A DNA stretch of 64,000 nt from Moraxellaceae bacterium (lineage in GTDB: Bacteria; Pseudomonadota; Gammaproteobacteria; Pseudomonadales; Moraxellaceae): NCBI GenBank assembly GCA_004173455.1, contig SECL01000005.1, positions 1 through 64,000 on the forward strand. The letters run 5' to 3'. Both the position numbers and the translations under genes were made by a program. The stretch's first letter is position 1, and each line of letters starts with the position of its first letter. Under the pieces are notes generated by a model. It ran no database searches, was not told the DNA's origin, and saw only the letters and a list, made by a program, of their open reading frames with translations. Of this stretch, positions 1 through 8,990 are shown piece after piece.

Positions 1-77
1 GCCGTCACTTCAAGCACAAAATACTCAAGTAACTTTTTCTGTACTTTTTTGCTTAACTTACAATTCGTTATATTCAT
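1..77 (-). CDS. IS1595-family transposase, amino-terminal fragment (runs off the window)
   Basis: Only about 25 residues are visible. They begin MNITNCKLSKKV and continue into a segment containing LLEYFVLEVTA. This matches my recollection of the conserved start of IS1016-type transposases, which begin with a short helical leader ending in FVLEVTAR before the zinc-ribbon/helix-turn-helix part. The DDE-type catalytic domain lies outside the window. The ATG at 75-77 is the only good start, and the likely IS end lies about 38 bases behind it, as expected for this family. The family call rests on recognition of a short stretch, not on catalytic residues. Confidence 0.65.
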   Translation of the reverse strand, partial: MNITNCKLSKKVQKKLLEYFVLEVT

Positions 78-115
78 TTTTGTAGACTAACATAAAGCTA
101 ATCTACTACAGCCCC
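1..115 (-). mobile_element. IS1595-family (IS1016-like) insertion sequence, right end only
   Basis: The first 77 bases, read leftward, encode the amino terminus of an IS1595/IS1016-type transposase. Just outside it, the minus strand starts GGGGCTGTAGTAGATTAGC (97-115), which looks like the terminal inverted repeat of this IS group. The rest of the element lies outside the window, so the other inverted repeat and the target duplication cannot be checked. The bases immediately to the right (116 onward) begin an open frame with no start codon, so this element most likely interrupted that gene. Confidence 0.7.
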
Positions 116-1019
116 TAATATTATTGAAATAAATGAAGAAATTATTGATTATTTAAACGATGAGGAAGATGATCCCACTCCTTATGACATTCGTTTTGAA
201 TGGAATCTGGTAGAGACTTTCCCTCAGTTAATAAAAGCACGCCAAACTGCTGATAAAAGTTTCGCTAATGGAATAAAAAATATAATTGAAAGAGTACAAC
301 CATGGCGGCAAAAATTTGAAAAAGTACAATTACAGCCACAAGAACCAATGAGTTTTTTTCATGTAGCAAACGGCAACGATGTAGAAAGCTTGCTTTATAA
401 GCTTCTTGAGTTACGCGAGAGCTTTTTTATTTCCAGATTTCAGACTACTGACGAGAGTGACCAAACCGAGGCCAGATTATCTGAATTCATAACCAAATTT
501 ATAGTACCGCAAAGAAATGCACCAAATACCTTTACGCTATCAGACGAAGAGTTTATCGGCATTGGATCACGTGCCAATAAAAGTAAGGAATACACGACAT
601 ATCTGGCAGTTAACGCTGATATGGAGAGCAATAGCTATCGTGAAATATTGATTGAGCTTACAAAAGTGTATATTTCCAAAAGACGCAAATTTCTTTTCCA
701 GAATCACAAACCACTTAAAAGTGATGGAGTCCTCTTACAAGCCAGTCAAATTCTGGATGAGATGCTGCGTGAAGAGTTTAATGACACTTCAGCCAATGCC
801 ATTGGGCGACACGATCAATTTAAAGGCAATTTAATAGGGCTTATAGGCTGGGATTTACAGTTCCAGCAAAAATACTGCACAGCAGATATACATCAAAAAA
901 TATTTTCTGTGTATGACACATTAAAGATCGCAAGAATATCCACTGCATCCATCAATAAGTATATTACCGATGTCGATAGTGAGTTGCAGGACTTATTCCT
1001 TAAGAATTTCAGCACTTGA
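116..1019 (+). pseudogene. 5'-truncated gene of unknown function, cut by the left-edge IS
   Basis: From 117 the frame stays open to the TGA at 1017-1019, about 300 residues. No ATG, GTG or TTG occurs in frame before the ATG at 348. That ATG has only a weak AAGAA-like ribosome site. The residues encoded before 348 look like real protein (acidic, with a DPTPYDIRFEW stretch), so the gene probably began further left and was severed by the IS. The product is hydrophilic and mostly helical, with no signal peptide, membrane segment or motif that I recognise. A shorter protein starting at 348 (223 aa) could still be made. Function unknown; it lies in the accessory element, ahead of the zinc-ribbon and DUF932 genes. 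Confidence 0.6.
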
Positions 1020-1170
1020 AAGCTTATACAAGTTATCTGGAAACCAGATACACCAATGGCTTCACGGATTGACACACCACGCAAAACATAACACTCAACA
1101 GTAAAAAATTACAGATACATACTATCTATGTAGAGCAAATGCTCCCGTCATTGTCATGACTTTATCGCTC

Positions 1171-1196
1171 AGCCTGCTTCCCCAGCAGGCTTTTTT
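1171..1196 (+). terminator. Rho-independent terminator
   Basis: AGCCTGCT pairs with AGCAGGCT around a TCCCC loop, followed by six T. It closes off transcription from the truncated gene upstream. Because it sits only 29 bases before the ATG at 1225, a start further upstream for the next gene is unlikely. Confidence 0.8.
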
Positions 1197-1224
1197 GTGC
1201 GCGTTTTTTATAAGGAATTATTTC

Positions 1225-1542
1225 ATGCTTGTTATTTGTCCCTACTGCCACTCATCCCATGTGCAGCTCATTCCACCCAATCACGCAGGCGGTGCAGCAC
1301 TGCCATTTGATCGTAATGCTCTCAACTCAACCCTAAGTCAGATGACCAGTTTTGCCATGCTGGGCATTTCCATTGCCCGTAAAACCACTGTACTGCCGCC
1401 TGCCATTGGTGGGCTGGCAGGTGCAGTAATTGGTGGTTTGTTTGGTGTTATCCAGAGTGAACAGCCCACAGCGCAGGCAAGCGTATACCAGTTTTATTGT
1501 CAGGACTGCCAGCAGTCATTTACTCGTCAGGCAACCCATTAA
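1225..1542 (+). CDS. Small zinc-ribbon protein with central hydrophobic glycine-rich segment
   Basis: A 105-residue protein starting MLVICPYCHSSHV. A CPYC pair near the amino terminus and a CQDC pair near the carboxy terminus (FYCQDCQQSF) make a split four-cysteine zinc-binding ribbon. Between them is a hydrophobic stretch rich in Gly, Ala and Ile (around IGGLAGAVIGGLFG) that could insert in a membrane or pack as a glycine-zipper hairpin. The ATG at 1225 follows an AAGGA site. A longer reading from 1156 would run through the terminator hairpin and is rejected. It sits 60 bases before the DUF932 gene and is probably cotranscribed with it. Such genes occur on plasmids and islands of Acinetobacter; the molecular function is not known. 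Confidence 0.75.
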   Translation: MLVICPYCHSSHVQLIPPNHAGGAALPFDRNALNSTLSQMTSFAMLGISIARKTTVLPPAIGGLAGAVIGGLFGVIQSEQPTAQASVYQFYCQDCQQSFTRQATH

Positions 1543-1602
1543 TTTCTTCCTCAGCAAAAGCTTTTACCCATTCTATTTATCATTTTTAACAGGAATATTA
1601 AT

Positions 1603-2652
1603 ATGGCACATTTAATCGATTCTATGGCTTTCGTAGGCCAAACCCCTTGGCATGGCTTGGGCAACCAGCTTACCGCCAAACAACCCATCGAAATATGGGC
1701 TGAGCAAGCTGGCATGAACTGGACGATAGAACAATCACCCGTACATTTTATGGCGGATCAAGGAAACCCCAAACATCCTGATCAACCAATCCAGCTCAAA
1801 GACAGCTTGCTGCATTTGCCGTACAACAACATCTTGCCTTTCACCGACCACAAGGTACTGTTCCGTTCTGATACCAAACAGCCGTTATCAATCGTCAGCC
1901 AGCGTTACCATATGGTACAGCCCAGACAGATATTGGAATTTTACCGTGACCTGACAGAAAAATCTGACTTTGAACTGGAAACTGCTGGAGTATTGAAAGG
2001 TGGTAAAAAGCTATGGGCATTAGCCCGTACTGGTCAATCCGCCAGTATTAAAGGTAAAGACGTGACCAATGGCTATGTGCTTTTGGCAACCGCTTGTGAT
2101 GGCACTTTAGCTACCACAGCACAATTTACCAGTATTCTTGTGGTGTGTAACAACACGCTGGCGATTGCATTACGTGAATCGAATGGTAAAAGTAATTCAG
2201 CCAATTCATTCAGCAATCAGGGTATTGTTAAAGTACCCCACAATACCAAGTTTGATGCAGCGAGTGTCAAGCAGCAGCTTGGCATTTCCGTATCAGCGTG
2301 GGATGAATACATCTACCGTCTTAACCTGCTCTCTGATCGTAAAGTCAAACCTGTTGAGGCAGACCGCTTTTTATGGAATGTATTCAATGACGGAAATAGC
2401 TCCAGTTCAGTCAGTGGCGGCTTTAATGAACGTGCCATCAATAAAGCCAAAACCCTGTTTGAAGGTCATGGCCGTGGGGCGATGTTGCAATCCGCCAGAG
2501 GTACAGCTTTTGGTTTACTGAATGCCATCACGGAATTTGTGGATCATGAGCGTAAAGCCAAAAGCACTGATCACCGTCTGGATTCAGCATGGTTCGGTAC
2601 AGGTGCAGCAGTCAAGCAACGTGCCTTGGATTTGGCTGTACAGATGATTTAA
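1603..2652 (+). CDS. DUF932 (phage/plasmid-like TIGR03299) protein
   Basis: A 349-residue cytoplasmic protein of the DUF932 family, carried widely by phages, plasmids and integrated elements; its biochemical role is not established. The family hallmark is visible at the amino terminus (MAHLIDSMAFVGQTPWHGLG), with the middle region VVCNNTLAIAL and the later HTKFDAASVK-like segment also typical. Length is normal for the family, and start and stop look intact, with an AGGA site 9 bases before the ATG. A strong terminator follows the stop, so it is the last gene of a two-gene unit with the zinc-ribbon gene. It marks the left part of the window as accessory DNA. Confidence 0.85.
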   Translation: MAHLIDSMAFVGQTPWHGLGNQLTAKQPIEIWAEQAGMNWTIEQSPVHFMADQGNPKHPDQPIQLKDSLLHLPYNNILPFTDHKVLFRSDTKQPLSIVSQRYHMVQPRQILEFYRDLTEKSDFELETAGVLKGGKKLWALARTGQSASIKGKDVTNGYVLLATACDGTLATTAQFTSILVVCNNTLAIALRESNGKSNSANSFSNQGIVKVPHNTKFDAASVKQQLGISVSAWDEYIYRLNLLSDRKVKPVEADRFLWNVFNDGNSSSSVSGGFNERAINKAKTLFEGHGRGAMLQSARGTAFGLLNAITEFVDHERKAKSTDHRLDSAWFGTGAAVKQRALDLAVQMI

Positions 2653-2694
2653 ACCAGCCACTTTATTAGTTCAATCACTCTCTAAATAGTAATA

Positions 2695-2728
2695 AGCCCT
2701 GACAGGCAAATCCTGTTGAGGCTTTTTT
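2695..2728 (+). terminator. Rho-independent terminator after the DUF932 gene
   Basis: AGCC...ACAGG pairs with CCTGT...GGCT around a CAAAT loop and is followed by six T. The tail overlaps the stop codon region of the leftward nuclease-like gene, so the two genes converge on it. Confidence 0.8.
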
Positions 2729-3407
2729 ATTTGGAATACTTACTATTTTTCTTTACTTTTGGGACTAAATTTCCATCTTGAGGTTTATAATATAAATCTA
2801 ATGGCATATGTCTAATTTGTAGAGGCGAGCCAACACTAGGATGTTCATGTATCGAAATTGAACACAAACTATTTTTATTACATTGATTAAAAGTGAGTCC
2901 TTTTAGATTTTCTTCATCAATAATACTCTGCTCTTCAAGCGTTCTTTCCCACTCTTCCATTACTGTAGTAATTTTCTTTTTAATTTTTTTATAGAGTAAA
3001 ACCCCTCCAAAATTTGTATTATCTTGTCCAGTCGCATATCTGGTGTTCAACTGATAAAAACCTTCTAACATATAAGCTGGGCCTTTGTAAATTTTAGCCT
3101 CACCTAACCAAAGAAAGTTATTCTTTTCAACATGAATATCAACATGGCCATTCACACTTGCATCATGGTGAGCAATAAAATAATCCCTAAGTCGTTCGAC
3201 TATAATTCCTGTAATTTGATCTTCAGAAAAATCTTTATATAAATTTTTATTCCGCGTCAAGAATTGAAATGAAGCATCTATTTCATCATACAAACAATCT
3301 ACGAATTGTTCATAATTTTTTATAGTATTAATTTTAACAAGTTTCTTTAGCGTAGGATCACTTAAAGTCCATAAAGCTTCTAGAATTTCTCTCTGCTCAT
3401 TTAACAT
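2727..3407 (-). CDS. Putative PD-(D/E)XK-fold nuclease-like protein
   Basis: A 226-residue soluble protein with a helical amino-terminal half. Residues around 88-110 read GHVDIHVE...LWLGEAKIYKG, an Asp followed about 15 residues later by Glu-x-Lys after a hydrophobic strand. This is the active-site pattern of PD-(D/E)XK nucleases. A QLNTRYATG stretch and an LLYKK strand follow, also usual in restriction-like cores. It is the last gene of a leftward group of three and overlaps the gene ahead by 11 bases, so the two are probably translationally coupled. With the neighbouring DUF4062 gene this suggests a defence role. The nuclease call is motif-based inference; substrate is unknown. Confidence 0.55.
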   Translation of the reverse strand: MLNEQREILEALWTLSDPTLKKLVKINTIKNYEQFVDCLYDEIDASFQFLTRNKNLYKDFSEDQITGIIVERLRDYFIAHHDASVNGHVDIHVEKNNFLWLGEAKIYKGPAYMLEGFYQLNTRYATGQDNTNFGGVLLYKKIKKKITTVMEEWERTLEEQSIIDEENLKGLTFNQCNKNSLCSISIHEHPSVGSPLQIRHMPLDLYYKPQDGNLVPKVKKNSKYSK

Positions 3408-3837
3408 GTAATTTCCCCTTAAATTCCTCGGTAGGGGAAAAATAAATAATTATCAGGTCATTAAATTCCTGCTCTGTTATTTCTTCATGTGTAAATGGAT
3501 GAACGTACTCTTCTGAAACTAAAACATCGTGAATGAAATCACTATCCACTCCTTCATAACGATGTTTTAAATTATGGTAAGCCTCAAATTGCTGCTCAAG
3601 CACATTAATCCTTGCATCAACCAAAATATATACTGCTTTTTTAAACTTATCAATATCATCTATTTTAGACCAATCAAACAGACGTCCAAATGTGAGATGA
3701 CTTATAGTTTGGCAATTATGCTCAAACAAACTATGAATAATATTCTCACAAGCAATTAGTATCTCTATTGGATAACCTTCCAAGTGTTGATATATTTTAT
3801 CAATATAAGTATGTATACCATCTTTCGAGGTATTCAT
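3397..3837 (-). CDS. Hypothetical 146-aa protein of the candidate defence cluster
   Basis: A small acidic, helix-rich soluble protein without Cys clusters, signal peptide or membrane segment. It begins MNTSKDGIHTYIDKIYQHLEG and ends GKLHVK. I recognise no family. It starts five bases after the stop of the 344-residue gene and its 3' end overlaps the nuclease-like gene by 11 bases, so the three genes form one tight leftward operon. Such coupling suggests it is a partner subunit or a small regulator of the nuclease-like protein. Low GC and AT-rich codon use match its neighbours and contrast with the core genes further right. Confidence 0.6.
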   Translation of the reverse strand: MNTSKDGIHTYIDKIYQHLEGYPIEILIACENIIHSLFEHNCQTISHLTFGRLFDWSKIDDIDKFKKAVYILVDARINVLEQQFEAYHNLKHRYEGVDSDFIHDVLVSEEYVHPFTHEEITEQEFNDLIIIYFSPTEEFKGKLHVK

Positions 3838-3842
3838 AACGT

Positions 3843-4877
3843 TTACCTACTAATAAAAGAGATAATCTTATCTATACAAAGTTCAAAGCTATTACGAGTT
3901 TTTGCACCTTGAATTTGCGCTTCAAACAGTTGACGACCTGCGCGTGAATTAATAGTACGAAATGATCCTAAAAGAAATATTTCTGGACAATCTTTCATTT
4001 GCTCGTAGCGAATACTAATCCGGTAAGGCTCTATTGGGGTCGCACTTGATCCAGCAATATGATAAACGGCCTGACGAACATCTGGGCAAGTTTTATGTAA
4101 ACGCTCATTATGGCTAGTCCCTGCCAAAGTTAAGAAAGAAATACTTGTAACTTCACCACTAGAATCCTTATAAAATTTTTCTATAGCTGGAAATAAATTA
4201 CTACCCGCGTCAGGAAAGCGGGCATGAGGGTTACTTCCTCTTATTCCATCATTAATTTTTCTTACTAATTTTGCTTGAGCATTATGAACAGTGGATAAAT
4301 TTGATAGTTCCGCTCTATCTACCGATAATACCATATAGTTTTTCTCTTTATTAAAAATAATTGAGTCATAACATTCTCGCTTAATACTTTTGATAGCATA
4401 TATTTGCTCATAGTCCTCATACTCTTCCCGATCAACATCTTTAAAGTCAGAAAGATTTATTGCTACTTTTTCAAAAAAAGTTCTAGTAGTTTTGTATATA
4501 AAGAACTCTAAATCCCCTAGTTTATTCTGTCCCTCAAAACTTAGCTGATCCTCATCGTCAATAATCGACTTATCTAAATTTGCATATACAATGTCTATAG
4601 AATCTAATTTATTGTAAATAGCTATTGATTTATCCGCATAAAGAAGATAACTACCAAGAATTTTCCCTAATTGTAAGTGGAGCTGTAAAAGCTTATCACT
4701 CAGTCCATCAAAATCAACAGAAAGTAAATTATCAAGTAACTTTGACCAACCATTTGCTACAGGTAAACCATTATCTGAATAAACTTTTTTCACATCATTA
4801 AAACTTGTACGGGTTCTAAGCTCTTCCGTCAGACGAGCAATCGATTTTTTTAGTTCACTTATAGAATCTTGTGTCAT
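3843..4877 (-). CDS. Hypothetical 344-aa protein, first gene of leftward candidate defence operon
   Basis: A soluble protein with a long predicted coiled/helical amino-terminal half (DSISELKKSIARLTEEL at the start) and a carboxy-terminal domain with conserved-looking motifs such as SNPHARFPDAG and GTSHNERLH. I do not recognise the family. The ATG at 4877 has a GAAGG ribosome site 6 bases ahead. A longer frame reaching 4952 has no such site and would intrude on the divergent promoter region. The gene starts 104 bases from the DUF4062 gene, which is read the other way, so they share an intergenic control region. Position and coupling make it a likely sensor or scaffold of the cluster, which is inference only. 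Confidence 0.6.
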   Translation of the reverse strand: MTQDSISELKKSIARLTEELRTRTSFNDVKKVYSDNGLPVANGWSKLLDNLLSVDFDGLSDKLLQLHLQLGKILGSYLLYADKSIAIYNKLDSIDIVYANLDKSIIDDEDQLSFEGQNKLGDLEFFIYKTTRTFFEKVAINLSDFKDVDREEYEDYEQIYAIKSIKRECYDSIIFNKEKNYMVLSVDRAELSNLSTVHNAQAKLVRKINDGIRGSNPHARFPDAGSNLFPAIEKFYKDSSGEVTSISFLTLAGTSHNERLHKTCPDVRQAVYHIAGSSATPIEPYRISIRYEQMKDCPEIFLLGSFRTINSRAGRQLFEAQIQGAKTRNSFELCIDKIISFISR

Positions 4878-4981
4878 TTTTATGCCTTCAATTTTCAAGT
4901 TTATCCTATTTTTATTATATACATAACATTTTATGCAAGCTATTATTATCAAAAAGTTATTTCTCTAATAAAGGACACAGA

Positions 4982-6226
4982 ATGGCTGGCTTAAAAATTT
5001 TTGTTTCCTCTACATGTTACGACCTTGCAGTTATCAGAACGCAATTAAGATCATTTATACAAAATCTAGGACATGAGCCTATTATGAGTGATTACAATGA
5101 CTTTCTTTATCACCATAAAAATCATACGCATACTAGTTGTGTAGATGAAGTAGCAACTGTAGACATTGTAATTTTAATTATTGGATCACGATTTGGTGGC
5201 GATGCTGTTCAAGAGACTTTTAATGAAATTGATTTTGAGCGTTTAATGCTTGAAAATCCAAAAGTAGATGACCTGAAAAGTGTTGAAAGATATTCTGTTA
5301 CACAATTAGAAATTTTGAAAGCGGTCGAAGCAAATATTCCTATTTTTACTTTTGTCGATAACTCAGTTTGGCACGATCATGAGCTATATTCAAAAAACAA
5401 ACATCAACCCGCTGTTCTAGAGAAAATAGTCTTTCCCTCTATTGAAAAGCAAGAAACTGCAAAGTATATATTCCAATTTATTGATTTTGTACGAAAAAGA
5501 TCAAAAAATAATGCTATTTTCCCTTTTGCAAGAGTTCAAGAAATTGAAGATATTCTGCGCAAGCATTGGTCTAATTTATTTCAAAGATTATTGAATGAAG
5601 ATCGTACACGAATGATTCAATCAAAGCGTATAGATGATTTAACAGAAAAGTTTGATGAACTAAGAACATCTATTGTAAATGCACTTATGAGTGATCAGCA
5701 ACGAAAAATTGCTGATGCAATTGTGCATTATAAAGATCTTGTTAATTTTGTTAGATCTATGGGAGTTAGTAAACTTGATGAATTGCTTAAATCGAACGTA
5801 AATGATTGGTATCAATTACTAAATAATATGGAAATAAACTATGTAATTGGTTTAGAAAAGAATGATAATAAATTATCTACAGAAGAGCTTATGAAATACT
5901 ATCCCATAATTGACTCCTCAAAAAGGAATGGGCATAGCTCCTCAATTTTACTAATAAAAAGTGATATGAGTGGCTACTTTGAGTTTAAGGAGGTAGAAGA
6001 CGTGTATTATACGATCATTTCTGACTGGGAAGCATTCAATGATGAAGAAGACTCGGTTAAAGGCATAATAGTAAATGCCATTTCCGATATGGATTTTAAC
6101 AAGCCAATCCTAGTATTCCATAAAAATAAATATGATACAAAGATAACAATGCCTGAAATAAACGAAAAATCTAATAATATTAGTCGATCAGATTTTCAAA
6201 GTATTCTTAAAAGCGACTTAGAGTAA
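4982..6226 (+). CDS. DUF4062 domain protein (TIR-like fold, putative NAD-consuming/defence effector)
   Basis: A 414-residue protein. Residues 4-80 carry the DUF4062 signature: strand KIFVSSTCYDL, then LRSFIQNLGHEPIMSDY, then VDIVILIIGSRFGG. A conserved Ser-x3-Glu helix follows (SVTQLEILKA, Glu 110), then IPIFTFVD. DUF4062 is related to TIR/SLOG-type nucleotide-binding folds and is frequent in bacterial defence loci; Glu 110 sits where TIR NADases place their catalytic glutamate. The carboxy-terminal 250 residues are helical and unrecognised and may sense or oligomerise. The ATG at 4982 has AAAGGA ahead of it. It diverges from the three-gene operon on its left. Family call firm; activity inferred. 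Confidence 0.75.
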   Translation: MAGLKIFVSSTCYDLAVIRTQLRSFIQNLGHEPIMSDYNDFLYHHKNHTHTSCVDEVATVDIVILIIGSRFGGDAVQETFNEIDFERLMLENPKVDDLKSVERYSVTQLEILKAVEANIPIFTFVDNSVWHDHELYSKNKHQPAVLEKIVFPSIEKQETAKYIFQFIDFVRKRSKNNAIFPFARVQEIEDILRKHWSNLFQRLLNEDRTRMIQSKRIDDLTEKFDELRTSIVNALMSDQQRKIADAIVHYKDLVNFVRSMGVSKLDELLKSNVNDWYQLLNNMEINYVIGLEKNDNKLSTEELMKYYPIIDSSKRNGHSSSILLIKSDMSGYFEFKEVEDVYYTIISDWEAFNDEEDSVKGIIVNAISDMDFNKPILVFHKNKYDTKITMPEINEKSNNISRSDFQSILKSDLE

Positions 6227-6373
6227 TTAATTCATATAATTTTGGGTTGAAAAATTCATTGAGCAACTTCACAAATTTCATGTATATTAAATGCCAATTA
6301 TAGCTGATTGATATTCTATACATCCAAATAAGGATGAGTTTAATAGCAAAATTATTCGACTCAAAAAATGATT

Positions 6374-7687
6374 TTAGAGCCGTATTGGTCGGTTTAAAAT
6401 TGATAATTTTTTGCCTAACTTCTCAAATGCTTCCTGCCGTTCTTCCATCAAGCTGGCATGCTGATAAGTTCTCACCATCCGGTTTTCTTCCATATGGTTC
6501 AGACATTTTTCAATTACATGCGGCTGTACCTTTAAACTACCCATTAATGTCGCTGCTGTACGGCGTAGATCATGCGGCGTCCACTTCCCCCCAGCTAACC
6601 GCAATGAGGTAGTATCACTGGCCCTACCCTGCAACGGTGAATCAGTTTGCCGGTCACCAATCTGCTTGGTCAGGGTTTTAACCGAAACATGGGTAGTCTT
6701 ACTACGGTCTGGAAACAGCCAGACATCATGCTCAACATAAGTAAATAACTCCTGAAAAGCCTGAATAGCATAATCAGATAAGTGAATCAAATGCTCCTTG
6801 CCATTCTTGGCATTTTCCTTTGGAATAATCCACTGCTTTTTCCCAAGATCGACATCCTGATATTTTGCCTTAAGCAACTCACCAATGCGCACAGCGCTAG
6901 ACAGGATAATTTTTACAGCTGCTTTCCCTTTGAGTGATAATTTAGACTCAGGTAAAGCAACGTTAAGTAAATGCACCAGTTCCTCTTCAGATAGCACCCG
7001 CTCCCTGATAACCGATTTACCAGCAAAAGCGGTTTTCTTTAAATGGCTGGTAGGATCATTTTCCAGCAAGCCAATACCAATCCCATATCCATAACACTGC
7101 CGGATACTGGTTAGAACCCGTCCGGCAATGACCTTGGCATCCCGCTCAACAATATTGAGTAGCAGGTTACTGATGTTTTGCCGGGTTACATCCTCAGCGT
7201 ACATTTTACCAATAAATGGCAAGACATCCTTTTTAAACATCCGCGCTATCGCTTCCCCGCCATCCTTATGCTTACTAATGACTGCCTTAAACCAGCGGTC
7301 ATACAGTTGCTGAAAGGTCAGACGGGAATTGATCTGTGCTTGCTCAGCTTCCTGTTGCTGCCGTAATAGCTTGGCCTGTCTGGTTTCTTCTTCTGCCTGG
7401 GCTATTTTAGCCAGCCGTTCTTTCTTACGCTCTTCCAGAGGATCAAGTGGAACATCTGCATTCTTCTGTTCGGCACGCATGGTCATTGCTTGCTTGCGTG
7501 CGTGCATCAGGGTGACTTCTGGATAGTAGCCAATGGCAATCTTCCGATTTTTACCAGCAACCATATAGCGATACCACCAGCGTTTTACACCAGTAGGCGT
7601 CACTTCAAGGTACAGACCATTGCCATCTGACAGGAATATCCGTTTTTCGGTCTTGTACTTTTTAATGCCAGTGTCTGAAAGTGCCAT
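6374..7687 (-). CDS. Tyrosine-type recombinase/integrase, P4-type (DUF4102 arm-binding domain)
   Basis: A 437-residue site-specific recombinase that integrates and excises the element at a tRNA gene. Residues 1-85 form the DUF4102 arm-DNA-binding domain (LYLEVTPTGVKRWWYRY), 120-210 the SAM-like core-binding domain, and 225-420 the catalytic domain. Catalytic residues are all present: Arg 267 (SSAVRIGELL), His 372-x-x-Arg 375 (PHDLRRTAA), His 398 (LNHM) and the nucleophile Tyr 408 (RTYQHAS). Length is normal, so the enzyme looks functional. It lies 2.4 kb left of the tRNA-Pro fragment, its probable attachment site. The hipBA pair and the yhfG-like gene lie between, perhaps later insertions. 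Confidence 0.92.
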   Translation of the reverse strand: MALSDTGIKKYKTEKRIFLSDGNGLYLEVTPTGVKRWWYRYMVAGKNRKIAIGYYPEVTLMHARKQAMTMRAEQKNADVPLDPLEERKKERLAKIAQAEEETRQAKLLRQQQEAEQAQINSRLTFQQLYDRWFKAVISKHKDGGEAIARMFKKDVLPFIGKMYAEDVTRQNISNLLLNIVERDAKVIAGRVLTSIRQCYGYGIGIGLLENDPTSHLKKTAFAGKSVIRERVLSEEELVHLLNVALPESKLSLKGKAAVKIILSSAVRIGELLKAKYQDVDLGKKQWIIPKENAKNGKEHLIHLSDYAIQAFQELFTYVEHDVWLFPDRSKTTHVSVKTLTKQIGDRQTDSPLQGRASDTTSLRLAGGKWTPHDLRRTAATLMGSLKVQPHVIEKCLNHMEENRMVRTYQHASLMEERQEAFEKLGKKLSILNRPIRL

Positions 7688-7706
7688 GATATTTTTTCCC
7701 AGCGTG

Positions 7707-8990
7707 TTAGCCTAAAGCGAGTTGTAATATGGGATGTGGTGTGCCTTCGAAAATGAATGGATTAAGAAACACCCGTCCCCAGAGTATCCTGCGGTCTATC
7801 TCACTTAATGTCGCCTCATCACAAATCGCTATCCAACGTGCCTGCACTGTCCTGATTTGGTGCGTAATAATCTCAATGGCTTCAGATTCATCCAGTAGAA
7901 ACTTCGGCGCTGCTTTCAGGCAAACGCCAAGGTTACTCATGCGGTTCTCACCACTGATTAACATGGCTTGGGTTGCCTCATTACCTGCCCGATTTTGCGG
8001 GCAAATATCGTAAGCCGGTGTTAACTTTAACTGGCTACCATCCCAGAATGCAGCATGGTTCCGGGCATGATCATCCGTATTGCCACAAATAACGTTAAAA
8101 ACCAGACGGCCAAATAGTTCACGCAGGGTTACTTCTGGTGCATCAAAACGATGCCGGATAATATCTGTAAAATCCTCATAGCTCGCGTAACGCGCCATCA
8201 TCTCATCAAGACCAAAAAGGGTTAATGCAGAAACCATTAATCGGCGTTGCCAGCCATTACCAGTGCTTAAACGGTCAAACCGCTCAACCATAATTACATC
8301 TCTACCTGCCGTATGGCATAAATGTACAGGCGCTACATTCAGACCTATCTCTATCGCCAGACGCATGGCAATAAATTCGGCTTTTACAATATTATAGGTA
8401 TCGGTCGAGGAAGAGAATTTGGCAATGAATTTGCGATCATTTGTTTCGATCATTGCTTTTGGCCGTGCACCCCCTAGAGAGCTTCCATGAAAAAGTGCCT
8501 GATCAAGCTCTGGTGTTAGCGGTATGCCTGCTTCCACCTTGGCCGCTGCATTCATTAATTCCTCCAACGATGCAGACTGGGAAGCACGGGATATGTAGGT
8601 TGTCGGTGATGCCTGAAAATCCAGACCACCAATTCTGTCTGAACCGGATTCAAGCAGGTAAGTCATTTCATTGAGCGTACCAAGGTCTACATCCGTACCT
8701 TTAACACCCATCAGCCTGTTAATGATGACACGCCGTCCCCAGGCATCAGGTGCTGCATCACGCAATGCGCTTGCCAGTTTTAAGCCAGTATTGGGTAAAA
8801 TAACACCCTGTACCAAGGGTAAATCGGGCTGGTAAATCGGGATTGCATCGCTACGTTCCAGATAACTACGGCCATAGTTGAATACCATGGTCTCGCCATC
8901 TTGACTGAGCCTGCCAGCAACGATGGGCTGTGCGTGATCAGGCAACCAGATCCACACATATGCTTCGTTAATTCCTGGTCTAGAAATCAT
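7707..8990 (-). CDS. hipA: HipA-family toxin (serine/threonine kinase)
   Basis: A 427-residue toxin kinase of the HipA family. In well-studied members it phosphorylates glutamyl-tRNA synthetase or other translation targets and causes dormancy. The amino-terminal HipA_N domain ends near residue 125. Visible kinase motifs are the Ser/Gly loop GSSLGGARPK (169-178), a strand lysine in IAKFSS (Lys 191), the catalytic loop NTDDHARNH (304-312) and the metal-binding AYD (326-328). All key residues are present, so it should be active. Its start overlaps the antitoxin stop by 11 bases, the usual hipBA coupling. The AAGG directly abuts the ATG, implying translational coupling rather than independent initiation. 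Confidence 0.92.
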   Translation of the reverse strand: MISRPGINEAYVWIWLPDHAQPIVAGRLSQDGETMVFNYGRSYLERSDAIPIYQPDLPLVQGVILPNTGLKLASALRDAAPDAWGRRVIINRLMGVKGTDVDLGTLNEMTYLLESGSDRIGGLDFQASPTTYISRASQSASLEELMNAAAKVEAGIPLTPELDQALFHGSSLGGARPKAMIETNDRKFIAKFSSSTDTYNIVKAEFIAMRLAIEIGLNVAPVHLCHTAGRDVIMVERFDRLSTGNGWQRRLMVSALTLFGLDEMMARYASYEDFTDIIRHRFDAPEVTLRELFGRLVFNVICGNTDDHARNHAAFWDGSQLKLTPAYDICPQNRAGNEATQAMLISGENRMSNLGVCLKAAPKFLLDESEAIEIITHQIRTVQARWIAICDEATLSEIDRRILWGRVFLNPFIFEGTPHPILQLALG

